Assembly: GCF_014191505.1 (NCBI RefSeq)
Contig: NZ_JACHWS010000003.1
Span: 62,001-126,000, forward strand
DNA from: Hoyosella altamirensis
Lineage (GTDB): Bacteria > Actinomycetota > Actinomycetes > Mycobacteriales > Mycobacteriaceae
Direction of reading: 5' to 3'
Length of the DNA: 64,000 nt
Shown here piece by piece: positions 34,436-42,564 of this stretch (position 1 is the first letter of the stretch; each line of letters starts with the position of its first letter). The notes under the pieces are model-generated. The model saw only the letters and a list, made by a program, of their open reading frames with translations. It did not search any database and was not told where the DNA came from. Made by a program: the position numbers and the translations under genes.

Positions 34436-35425
34436 TCAGCTGAGTTCGCGGACCTTCTCGTGCCGAGTTTTGATGAGGCTCGCGATGGTCACGATGGCAA
34501 GCACCGACACGATGAAAATCATCGATACGCCTGTGGTCACTTCCGGGACATGGACGGGCTCACCGCTGTTGATGAACGGGAGTTCGTTCTCGTGGAGAGC
34601 ATGCAGAACGAGCTTGACGCCGATGAAACCTAGGATGATCGACAGACCGTGGGAAAGGTAAACCAGACGTTCAAGCAAGCCACCGATGAGGAAGTACAAC
34701 TGGCGCAGGCCGAGTAGCGCAAAGGCGTTTGCGGTGAACACGATGTACGGCTCGCGCGTGAGGCCGTAGATAGCGGGGATCGAATCGAGTGCGAAAAGCA
34801 GATCCGTGAAGCCGATGACGACCAGCGCGAGCGCCAGCGGTGTGAAGAGCCGTTTACCATCAACTTTGGTGACCAGCTTGTCGCCGTCGTACTCCTCCGT
34901 TGTCGGGAGGAACCGCCGCGAGAATCGGATGATCTTCGAGTCTCGTTGTTCAGTGACCTCTTCCTCGTGGCCAGCATCCTTCATCAGCTTGTATGCAGTG
35001 AACAGCAGAAACGCGCCGAAGATGTAGAACACCCAGCTGAAGTTGTTGATCGCCGCGGCACCGACAGCGATAAAACCGGCACGCATAACTAGTGCCATCG
35101 CAATACCGATGAGCAGTACCTTCTGCTGATATTCGCGCGGAATCGAGAACGTCGCCATGATGATCACGAAGACAAACAGGTTGTCCACCGACAGCGCCTT
35201 TTCGGTGATGTAGCCCGCGAAGTATTCGCCACCGTACTGGGTACCCCATATTCCCATCACGATGAACCCGAAGATCACAGCTAGCGTGATGTAGAACGCC
35301 GACCAGAACCCCGACTCCCGCAGCGACGGAGCGTGCGGTGTCTTCACGTGAGCGTAGAAGTCGAAGACAAAGAACCCGATGATGGCAACGATGGTTGCTG
35401 CCCATACCCACAATGGAACATTCAC
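34436..35425 (-). CDS. TerC-family membrane protein
   Basis: A 329-residue integral membrane protein with eight or nine transmembrane helices. Typical TerC features are EKALSVDNLFVFVIIMATF in the first half and DLLFALDSIPAIYGLTREPY in the second, each with intramembrane acidic residues (SVDN, ALDS). Members are implicated in manganese efflux and in metallation of exported enzymes. The upstream leader at 35434-35590 looks like a yybP-ykoY manganese riboswitch, which supports a manganese role. The ATG at 35425 follows GGAAG and GGAGG. Confidence 0.93.
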   Translation of the reverse strand: MNVPLWVWAATIVAIIGFFVFDFYAHVKTPHAPSLRESGFWSAFYITLAVIFGFIVMGIWGTQYGGEYFAGYITEKALSVDNLFVFVIIMATFSIPREYQQKVLLIGIAMALVMRAGFIAVGAAAINNFSWVFYIFGAFLLFTAYKLMKDAGHEEEVTEQRDSKIIRFSRRFLPTTEEYDGDKLVTKVDGKRLFTPLALALVVIGFTDLLFALDSIPAIYGLTREPYIVFTANAFALLGLRQLYFLIGGLLERLVYLSHGLSIILGFIGVKLVLHALHENELPFINSGEPVHVPEVTTGVSMIFIVSVLAIVTIASLIKTRHEKVRELS

Positions 35426-35433
35426 TTCCGAAA

Positions 35434-35590
35434 CCTCCGGTTCACACGACTGAACTCCGGAGGTCTCTCCCGCCAGCTGCCGTAGCGCTTGACGGAATTC
35501 CGCCAGCTAGGCAACTAACCGATGGCGCCGGACCTTGCGGTCGTGATGACGACACCAACGCGTGAGGGATACTCCCCTTCGGTGGGTCCA
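35434..35590 (-). ncRNA. Candidate yybP-ykoY (manganese) riboswitch upstream of terC
   Basis: The terC leader carries, on the minus strand, the hallmark loop AAGGGGAGTA (35570-35579), then CGTCATCACG, and further on CTACGGCAGCTGGCGGGAGA followed by GACC, in the order expected for the yybP-ykoY aptamer. The last part is a stem CCTCCGG/CCGGAGG (35434-35463). Its 3' arm contains a GGAGG that could serve as Shine-Dalgarno for terC, an obvious expression platform. The fold was judged by eye. Confidence 0.68.
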
Positions 35591-35597
35591 TTGAACC

Positions 35598-35627
35598 ATC
35601 CCCGGCGAGATTGTGCTCGCCGGGGAT
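35598..35627 (-). terminator. Terminator after ftsK
   Basis: A perfect 12-bp stem (ATCCCCGGCGAG and its complement) with a 6-base loop, 7 bp after the ftsK stop and just before the terC leader. It separates ftsK transcription from the riboswitch. Confidence 0.78.
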
Positions 35628-35633
35628 GAACAT

Positions 35634-38246
35634 TTACCCCTGTGATGTTTCTCCTACGTCCCCGCCACCGTTCAGGGCTGCCAGTACGGAGTCGAGCTCG
35701 TCCGGCTTGATGAGAACCTCGCGGGCCTTCGAACCTTCACTCGGACCGACGATCCCCCGTGTTTCCATCAGGTCCATCAGGCGCCCAGCCTTGGCAAAGC
35801 CGACCCGAAGCTTGCGCTGGAGCATCGAGGTGGACCCGAACTGACTGCTGACAACAAGTTCGACTGCCTGCAATAGATGGTCGAGGTCATCACCAATGTC
35901 GGAATCGATATCCTTCTTGTCCCCAGGTTTCGCGGTGGTGACACCCTCCTGGTACTCGGGTTCCGCCTGCGTCTTCGAGAAGTCGACTATCCCGTGAATT
36001 TCCTCGTCGGTGACGAACGCCCCCTGTAAGCGAACAGGCTTACCGGCACCCATCGGCAGGAACAGTCCGTCACCCATGCCGATGAGCTTCTCGGCGCCAG
36101 GCTGATCGAGGATGACCCGCGAGTCCGTGAGTGACGATGTCGCGAATGCCAGGCGCGACGGCACGTTCGTCTTGATAAGGCCGGTGACAACGTCCACTGA
36201 CGGACGCTGGGTTGCGAGCACGAGGTGGATACCTGCCGCGCGGGCTTTCTGGGTGATCCGGACGATGGCGTCCTCCACGTCTCGCGGCGCCGTCATCATC
36301 AGGTCCGCCAGCTCGTCGACGATAGCGAGAATGTACGGATAAGGGCGGTATTCTCGTTCACTCCCGAGGGGCGTCGTAATATCGCCCGACCGCACTTTGG
36401 CATTGAAATCGTCGATATGACGCACCCTGCTCGCCTGCATATCCTGGTACCGCTGTTCCATCTCCTCGACCAGCCAAGCGAGCGCCGCAGCGGCCTTCTT
36501 CGGCTGCGTGATGATCGGCGTAATCAGGTGCGGGATGCCCTCGTAGGGCGTGAGCTCGACCATTTTCGGGTCGATAAGGATCATGCGCACTTCATCCGGC
36601 GTCGCTCGGGCGAGAAGCGAGACGAGCATGGAGTTGACGAAACTCGACTTACCCGAACCGGTGGAACCAGCGACGAGCAGGTGCGGCATTTTCGACAAGT
36701 TCGCCGAAACGAACTCACCTTCGATGTCCTTGCCCAGGCCGATGACGAGCGGGTGGTGGTCCTTGCGCGTTGACGGCGCAGCCAGCACATCGGCCAGACG
36801 CACCATCTCGCGGTCAGTATTCGGCACCTCGATGCCCACAGCCGACTTGCCAGGTATCGGAGCGAGCAACCGCACATTGTCGGTCGCGACTGCATACGCG
36901 ATATTTCGCGCAAGCTGCGTGATCTTCTCGACCTTCACACCCGGGCCAAGCTCAACTTCGTAGCGGGTGACGGTCGGACCGCGCGTGTATCCCGTCACCG
37001 CGGCATCGATCTTGAACTGCTCGAGCACGCCGGTGATCGCCTCGATCATCGCGTCATTCGCGGTGCTGCGCAGCTTGGGCGGGTCACCCTTGGTCAACAG
37101 CTTTCCGGGTGGCAGCTTGTAGTTGCCTTCGGGCTTCCGGTCGACGATTTTGCCGAAACCCTTGTTTTTGCCCGAGTCCTTGGGCGCCGGTTCAGCCTCG
37201 CCTTCAGCTGAAGTCTTCATCGGGATCGGCAACCGCAGTGGACGGCGCTTCGGCTCCGGCATCGGAGGTTCGTCGGTCGCCGGTAGCGGCTCTGGAGTGA
37301 CGTCGTCCAGAGTTGGCTGACTGCCACCGCTGGCGGCAGACTTGCCCGACGCACCCGACGACTGGCGCCTGCGGGATGGCCGGCGCAAACGCTCAACCGG
37401 CGCTTCGTCGTCGAGGGTGATCTGATCAGCCCCCTGCTGCAGATCGTGAACAGGGAACATGCGCTCCCGGGCCCGGGCGAGCAGTGCCGGCAGTTCCCGC
37501 ACGGTTGTTCCTGTCAACAGCAAGACACCGAACACCACAGCGAACACGAGTAGCGGGGTCGCGAGCCACACGGTCAGGCCTTCACTGAGCGGGCCGCCCG
37601 CGATGAATCCGAAGAAGCCACCCGCGTTTCTCCGAGCGACGGCTTCGTCGGGGGCACCTGACAAGACGTGCCATAGCCCCAGAACTCCTGCTCCGAGCAT
37701 TACCGCCCCAAGGACCAGCCGCGGCCGGACGTCGGGCTTCGGCTCAGTGCGCATCACCGTGACACCAATGACGAGGAGAACGAGAGGCAGGAGAGCTGCT
37801 GGCGAACCGAAGGCTGATCGCAGGCCCGTGTTGACCCACTCCCCTACCGGGCCGCCGGCGGATACCCAGACACTCGCGGCGATGATCAGCCCCATCGCGA
37901 TAAGCGCTAGGCCTGCGCCGTCGCGACGGTGTCCGGTGTCGATATCGCCTGCACGTCCCACTGTTCGCGCGGTCGCGCCAACGCCGCGGGCGATCATCGT
38001 CCAGCCCGATCCGATTCCGCGACCAACTACGCGGACTGCTGACATACCGCCACCTCCACGCGGCCGGCTGTTCTTGCGCCGGGGTGCTCTGCCCCGCGAG
38101 GCAGGCTTGCGGGGTGACTGACGTGCCGATCTCTGGGTCGATGTCCCTGAAGTGGACTTACGGGCAGGGCTGCGTGACGCACGCGATGACGACCCGCGTG
38201 GAGCGGATTGTGTGCGCGTGGTGCGTGTCTGAGTCCTGGCTGGCAT
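35634..38246 (-). CDS. ftsK: DNA translocase FtsK
   Basis: Septal DNA pump of 870 residues that clears and aligns chromosome ends at division. The N-terminal about 80 residues are basic and serine-rich, followed by four transmembrane helices (up to about residue 260), a proline-rich acidic linker, the beta domain (VTRYEVELGPGVKVEKITQL), the motor with Walker A AGSTGSGKSS near residue 530 and Walker B MILIDPKMVEL, and the C-terminal gamma winged helix (ASTMLQRKLRVG-like segment TSMLQRKLRVGFAKAGRLMD). The ATG at 38246 (PARTQTRTTR) is preferred to one 20 codons upstream. A terminator follows it. Corresponds to Rv2748c. Confidence 0.95.
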   Translation of the reverse strand: MPARTQTRTTRTQSAPRGSSSRASRSPARKSTSGTSTQRSARQSPRKPASRGRAPRRKNSRPRGGGGMSAVRVVGRGIGSGWTMIARGVGATARTVGRAGDIDTGHRRDGAGLALIAMGLIIAASVWVSAGGPVGEWVNTGLRSAFGSPAALLPLVLLVIGVTVMRTEPKPDVRPRLVLGAVMLGAGVLGLWHVLSGAPDEAVARRNAGGFFGFIAGGPLSEGLTVWLATPLLVFAVVFGVLLLTGTTVRELPALLARARERMFPVHDLQQGADQITLDDEAPVERLRRPSRRRQSSGASGKSAASGGSQPTLDDVTPEPLPATDEPPMPEPKRRPLRLPIPMKTSAEGEAEPAPKDSGKNKGFGKIVDRKPEGNYKLPPGKLLTKGDPPKLRSTANDAMIEAITGVLEQFKIDAAVTGYTRGPTVTRYEVELGPGVKVEKITQLARNIAYAVATDNVRLLAPIPGKSAVGIEVPNTDREMVRLADVLAAPSTRKDHHPLVIGLGKDIEGEFVSANLSKMPHLLVAGSTGSGKSSFVNSMLVSLLARATPDEVRMILIDPKMVELTPYEGIPHLITPIITQPKKAAAALAWLVEEMEQRYQDMQASRVRHIDDFNAKVRSGDITTPLGSEREYRPYPYILAIVDELADLMMTAPRDVEDAIVRITQKARAAGIHLVLATQRPSVDVVTGLIKTNVPSRLAFATSSLTDSRVILDQPGAEKLIGMGDGLFLPMGAGKPVRLQGAFVTDEEIHGIVDFSKTQAEPEYQEGVTTAKPGDKKDIDSDIGDDLDHLLQAVELVVSSQFGSTSMLQRKLRVGFAKAGRLMDLMETRGIVGPSEGSKAREVLIKPDELDSVLAALNGGGDVGETSQG

Positions 38247-38356
38247 GGGTGTCAGGTTAGTCGCAATGACACCATCCTGACCATACGCATCAGTTGTCAC
38301 AACCAAGTCGTAATCCTGGCTGTGGCAGGGATCACCGCTACCAGGAGGGCGAGTGC

Positions 38357-38647
38357 CTACGAGCGATCACCGTGGTAGCCGCCCACGCCTTCGTCGTCGA
38401 CGCCTGCCCACAAAGACTCGTCGTAGGGCGTGTCAGGAACGGGAATCTTCTCCTGCTTTGCGGCCGCGGACGCGGAAACTGGCGCCGGTCGCGACTGCTC
38501 GAAATCGTCGACATCGATACTCAGGCGCTCCAGGTCAGTTACGAGCCGGCGGACACTTGGCGCGTCCCCGTACTTCATCATCAGCGTCCTCACGGACTGA
38601 CGTAACTGCCCGATGCCCCTGCGCAGTTCAGACGTCTCGGTAGTCAT
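38357..38647 (-). CDS. Conserved small hypothetical protein upstream of ftsK
   Basis: A 96-residue acidic protein without signal or membrane segment. A helical N-terminus (TSELRRGIGQLRQSVRTLMM) is followed by a second helix (SVRRLVTDLERLSIDVDDFE) and a C-terminal tail with VPDTPYDESLWAGVDDEGVG. The ATG at 38647 has GGAGG seven bases upstream. It lies 110 bp upstream of ftsK on the same strand. The pattern seems conserved among actinobacteria, but no function is known to me. Confidence 0.78.
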   Translation of the reverse strand: MTTETSELRRGIGQLRQSVRTLMMKYGDAPSVRRLVTDLERLSIDVDDFEQSRPAPVSASAAAKQEKIPVPDTPYDESLWAGVDDEGVGGYHGDRS

Positions 38648-38884
38648 CTCAGCACCTCCATGTCCGCTCAACACTGAGCGCGCATTCTCCCGGCCCGATC
38701 GCGGGCGTTAGTTCGAATCTGCTCCTTCCCCCACTATGTGTCAAGCGTCATACTTTGAGTGGTTTAATCAGACATCAATTCGGTATCGGTCTCTGGCTGA
38801 CGCTTAGCGGGTAATCGTCGGGCGTCCAAGAGACATCCACGCTGCCGCGACGGAGCGGTGGACGGCACAGGAGCGGACTTTCAT

Positions 38885-38941
38885 ATGCGTCAAGGCTCGT
38901 ACCTTCGCTTCCAGAAGTACTTCACGGTCTGCTGGCAATGA
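38885..38941 (+). CDS. Putative 18-residue leader peptide
   Basis: A short frame reading MRQGSYLRFQKYFTVCWQ and ending in TGA. The stop overlaps the ATG of the next gene (ATGA), the classic layout for translational coupling. AGGAG lies 11 bases upstream of its ATG, slightly far. The membrane-protein gene itself has no good Shine-Dalgarno, which makes a translated leader plausible. No codon run points to a specific amino acid. Confidence 0.45.
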   Translation: MRQGSYLRFQKYFTVCWQ

Positions 38942-39591
38942 CGAGCAGCGCGAGCGAACCCGAACACGTCGTGCAGCGCATCGCGACGGTGGCGTGGCTG
39001 GCCATCGGCCTTGGCCTCGCCGTGCAGATACTGATCGTGGTGACGAAACTGTTCTTCGGCAGCGGCCTCCCAGGGGTGGGATTCCTCGCGAATCTCGCCC
39101 AGGGAGTTACCTGGTCGGTAGTTGTCTGCGTGGGTATCGCAGTGGGCACCGTAATCATGCGTGCCTCAGTGACAATCGCCGGTGTCCTCGGATTCGTTTG
39201 CGCACCCCTGGCTCTGGGCCTTGCCCGGGGCGCGCAACGAGGCGTGAATGAGCTAATAGGTGAACCTGTCGGCACGGTGACTGCGTCTCTCGCGCTGATC
39301 GCGCTCCTCAAAGCGTTTCAATATGGACTGCTCGGTTTCCTGCTCGCTCGTCTGGTGCGGCGACACGTCGAACGTGCCCGGCCTTACCTGATACTCGGCA
39401 CAATCTCGGGCGTCGTTTTCGGTGGCATCATCGTCACAGCGACTGCGCTGGGCGCCACCTCGAGTGGAGCGGAACCGACGATGCCCGACCTCGCCGGACT
39501 GACGGTGAACGAGTTGTTGTTCCCCATCGGCTGCGCGATGGTGGTGTTCACCGCTCAGTCCGTCGCGAGGTTCGCACGGCCCGCTAGCTGA
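38938..39591 (+). CDS. Conserved multi-spanning membrane protein
   Basis: A 217-residue protein with about five or six transmembrane helices (first at residues 17-39, last at about 189-208) and short loops. It begins TSSASEPEHVVQRIATVAWL. I do not recognise the family. The ATG at 38938 overlaps the stop of an 18-codon leader frame and has no Shine-Dalgarno of its own. It is convergent with the flavin monooxygenase gene and overlaps it by 8 bp. Confidence 0.8.
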   Translation: MTSSASEPEHVVQRIATVAWLAIGLGLAVQILIVVTKLFFGSGLPGVGFLANLAQGVTWSVVVCVGIAVGTVIMRASVTIAGVLGFVCAPLALGLARGAQRGVNELIGEPVGTVTASLALIALLKAFQYGLLGFLLARLVRRHVERARPYLILGTISGVVFGGIIVTATALGATSSGAEPTMPDLAGLTVNELLFPIGCAMVVFTAQSVARFARPAS

Positions 39592-41413
39592 GGTGATGGA
39601 CTTCCTGCAGTCCGTACACCGGCGTCGGAAGGCCCTCGTAGCGCGCTTTGAGCTGCAGCGCCAGATAGAGCGAATAATGCCGCGACTGGTGCAGATTGCC
39701 GCCGTGGAACCAGAGCGCTTCCTGCTGAGTGGGCTTCCACATGTTGCGCTGCTCGCCCTCCCACGGGCCCGGGTCCTTCGTCGTGTCCGAGCCAAGCCCC
39801 CAGCACTTGCCGACCTTGTCGGCGACGTCCCGTCCTATCAGGTCCGAAGCCCACCCATTCATCGAGCCGTATCCCGTCGCGTAGACAACGACGTCGGCTT
39901 CGAGTTCGGTTCCATCTTCGAGAATCACACTGTTCTCTGTCAGCTCGCGAACGTTACCGTGTGCGAGTTTGATCTCGCCGTCCGCAACGAGCTCCGAAGC
40001 GCCAACATCGATGTAGTAGCCCGAACCTCTTCGTAGGTACTTCATGAACAGACCGGAACCGTCGTCACCCCAGTCATGCTTGAAGCCGGCTTTCTCCAGA
40101 CGATCGTAAAAGTCCGAGTCGCGCTCCCGGATCTTGTCGTAAACCGGAATCTGAAACTCGTGCATGATGCGGTACGGAATTGACGCGAAGGTCAGATCGG
40201 CTTTCTGGGTCGTCATGCCTTCTGCCAGGGCCCGCTCCGAGTACAGATCGCCGAGGCCGATTTCCATCAGCGAATCAGACTTCACGATGTGTGTCGACGA
40301 GCGCTGCACCATCGTCACATCGACGTCCGATTCCCACAGCGCAGCGCAAATGTCGTGTGCTGAGTTGTTGGCTCCGATGACGACCGCGCGTTTGCCCGCG
40401 TACTTGTCCGGACCTGGATGCTGACTCGAATGATGTTGGTCGCCCTGGAACTTTTCCTGCCCGGGGAATGTAGGGACGTTCGGTTTCCCTGACATCCCTG
40501 TCGCGAGAACCAGCTGTTTAGGCCGGAGGACGAGATCCTCGCCATCGCGGTTGACGTGTACCGTCCATTCCTTCGTCACCTCGTTGAAGGCCGCTGATGT
40601 GCACGTCGTCGAACTCCAGTACGGCACCTCCATGACTCGTGTGTACATCTCGAGCCAGTCACCGATCTTGTCTTTCGGCGTGAAGACCGGCCAGTTCTCC
40701 GGGAAGGGCATGTAAGGGAGGTGGTCGTACCAGACCGGATCGTGCAGGCACAGCGACTTGTACCGCTTTCGCCACTGGTCGCCCGGACGCTCATGTTTGT
40801 CTAGGACAATGGCTGGCACGCCGAGTTGCCGCATTCGGGCGCCGAGGGCGATGCCCCCTTGTCCTCCACCGATGATCAGGACGTACGGCTGGGCCGTGTA
40901 GCCCAGTTCCTTCTCCTCGATCGCGCGTTGTTCCGACCAGGTCACGCGATTCTTATTAGCGCCGTGCACTACTCCTTTTGGTCGACGCTTTCCTTTGCCT
41001 TCCTCATAGCCTTTAAGTTCCTGCGCCGCGGTCAGGAGCGTCCAGGCACCTTCTTCTTTTAGGCGCAAATGTCCAATGCCGCGCCCAGTAGCGGTCTCGA
41101 AACTGATCCAGGCGCTGACCACCCCGTCGGCTTCGGCCGGAGTGTCGGTTGTCCGGAAGTTCGATGGGCTGGCGGCATCAAGCTGGCTGGTGAGCATGTC
41201 CGTCACGCCCTCCCGCCCCTCCACCGTTTTAATATTCCAGGTGAAGGCAACGAGGTCGCGCCAGAAGCTGTCAGTGGCGAACATTCCTGCGGCCCTGCCG
41301 ATGTCGCGAGCAGCGAGTGCCGCTTCGAATTCGATGAGCCACGTGTCGACGCGGTCCTGCGGGCTGAGGTCAAGTTCCGGCCATACGGCGCCGCGAGAGA
41401 TGAGTTCGGTCAT
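39584..41413 (-). CDS. NTF2-like/flavin-dependent monooxygenase fusion
   Basis: A 609-residue flavoprotein. Residues about 15-130 form an NTF2/SnoaL-like domain (RVDTWLIEFEAALAARDIGR, FWRDLVAFTWNIKTVEGREG). The rest is a class B-type monooxygenase: FAD-binding GGGQGGIALGARM, NADP-binding VIGANNSAHDICAALWE, and a C-terminal ATG-type motif VVYATGYGSMNGWASDLIG. The usual Baeyer-Villiger fingerprint is not obvious, so it is called only an NAD(P)/FAD monooxygenase. Two ATGs lie side by side (41416 and 41413) after AAGGAG; the second has the better spacing. Substrate unknown. Confidence 0.88.
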   Translation of the reverse strand: MTELISRGAVWPELDLSPQDRVDTWLIEFEAALAARDIGRAAGMFATDSFWRDLVAFTWNIKTVEGREGVTDMLTSQLDAASPSNFRTTDTPAEADGVVSAWISFETATGRGIGHLRLKEEGAWTLLTAAQELKGYEEGKGKRRPKGVVHGANKNRVTWSEQRAIEEKELGYTAQPYVLIIGGGQGGIALGARMRQLGVPAIVLDKHERPGDQWRKRYKSLCLHDPVWYDHLPYMPFPENWPVFTPKDKIGDWLEMYTRVMEVPYWSSTTCTSAAFNEVTKEWTVHVNRDGEDLVLRPKQLVLATGMSGKPNVPTFPGQEKFQGDQHHSSQHPGPDKYAGKRAVVIGANNSAHDICAALWESDVDVTMVQRSSTHIVKSDSLMEIGLGDLYSERALAEGMTTQKADLTFASIPYRIMHEFQIPVYDKIRERDSDFYDRLEKAGFKHDWGDDGSGLFMKYLRRGSGYYIDVGASELVADGEIKLAHGNVRELTENSVILEDGTELEADVVVYATGYGSMNGWASDLIGRDVADKVGKCWGLGSDTTKDPGPWEGEQRNMWKPTQQEALWFHGGNLHQSRHYSLYLALQLKARYEGLPTPVYGLQEVHHLS

Positions 41414-41524
41414 CATGACTCCTTCTTCGTGAATGAGCTTGTGACCTAGAGCACACTCCTTCCCTGCACTGGGGACAAGGGTTGCGGAGGGTTGCATGGT
41501 TTGAGCCGGCGTGAGGCGCGGGGG

Positions 41525-42544
41525 TTAACGCGAAGCTGGCACGGCGGTGCTGGAACGCACGATAAAGTCGGTCTCCACGACCACGCTCTGGGGGGCCATC
41601 GGTCTCTCGCCAGCGGCTAGATGTTCGAGCAGAATCTCCGCCGCTTGGCTCCCCTGCCGGGCGGGAAACTGAGCGATCGTGGTCAGGCCGACGGCTTCGC
41701 CGATCGGATTGCCGTCAATGCCGATGACAGAGAGGTCGCCCGGCACGGTGAATCCGAGGTCGCGGGCCGCGAGGATTGCACCCACCGCCATCGCGTCGGA
41801 CGAACAGAAGAGCGCTGTTGGGCGGGGGCCCGGCCCTGCGAGAAGAGTCTTCACTTTTCTGTACCCATCCGCGACGGTGTAGTCGGCATTAAGGTCCCAG
41901 CGTGGACTGATCTCACACTCCGCATCACGCAAGGCTGCGTAAAACCCCTCGCGACGGTCTGTCGACATGGGGAAATAGTCGGGGCCCGTTTCGGCGGTGC
42001 CACCGAGGTGCGCGATCTGACGATGCCCGAGTCCGATCAGATGCTCCGTAGCGAAGCGCGCAACAGCGTGTTCATCGAGGTGGATACTCGGCACCCCGGG
42101 CACCAGACCCCCGATTTCTACGATCGGTTTACCCACATCAAGCAGTTGCTTGAGTTCTGATTCGTCTAGACGCAGCGAAGCGGCAACAACAGCGTCGAGC
42201 CGTTTGCGCAGCAGGTAGTCGGCAAGAACACGCTGGCGCTGTCCTTGCCGGTCAAAACTGTACAGCGACAAGTCGTAGCCCTCGCTCATGAGCGCCGACG
42301 TGATGCCCTCGAGCAATTCGGAGAAGAACCAACTATTGATAAACGGCACGATGACTCCCACCGTGCGACTGCGGCCGGAAGCCAGGCTTGACGCGGCATA
42401 GGACATGACGTAGCCGAGATCTTTCGCTGCTGAGAGAACGCGCTCCCGCGCGGCGGGCGATACGTGGCCCCGACCGCTGAGCGCGCGGGAGGCTGTCGCC
42501 GTGGAAACTCCGGCGCGCTCCGCGACTTCTTTGATCCCAGCCAC
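41525..42544 (-). CDS. LacI-family regulator of the maltose locus
   Basis: A 339-residue repressor: N-terminal HTH (GIKEVAERAGVSTATASRAL) and hinge with SLASGRSRTVGVIVP, then a sugar-sensing domain ending FIVRSSTAVPASR. The start is GTG at 42544 with AAGGCGGA upstream. It lies 20 bp downstream of a GH13 glucosidase on the same strand and is divergent, across that gene, from malEFG. Candidate operators with AAGCGCTT-like cores are at 44325-44344 and 44395-44406. Confidence 0.93.
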   Translation of the reverse strand: MAGIKEVAERAGVSTATASRALSGRGHVSPAARERVLSAAKDLGYVMSYAASSLASGRSRTVGVIVPFINSWFFSELLEGITSALMSEGYDLSLYSFDRQGQRQRVLADYLLRKRLDAVVAASLRLDESELKQLLDVGKPIVEIGGLVPGVPSIHLDEHAVARFATEHLIGLGHRQIAHLGGTAETGPDYFPMSTDRREGFYAALRDAECEISPRWDLNADYTVADGYRKVKTLLAGPGPRPTALFCSSDAMAVGAILAARDLGFTVPGDLSVIGIDGNPIGEAVGLTTIAQFPARQGSQAAEILLEHLAAGERPMAPQSVVVETDFIVRSSTAVPASR

Positions 42545-42564
42545 TGTCCGCCTTCAGTCACTTG

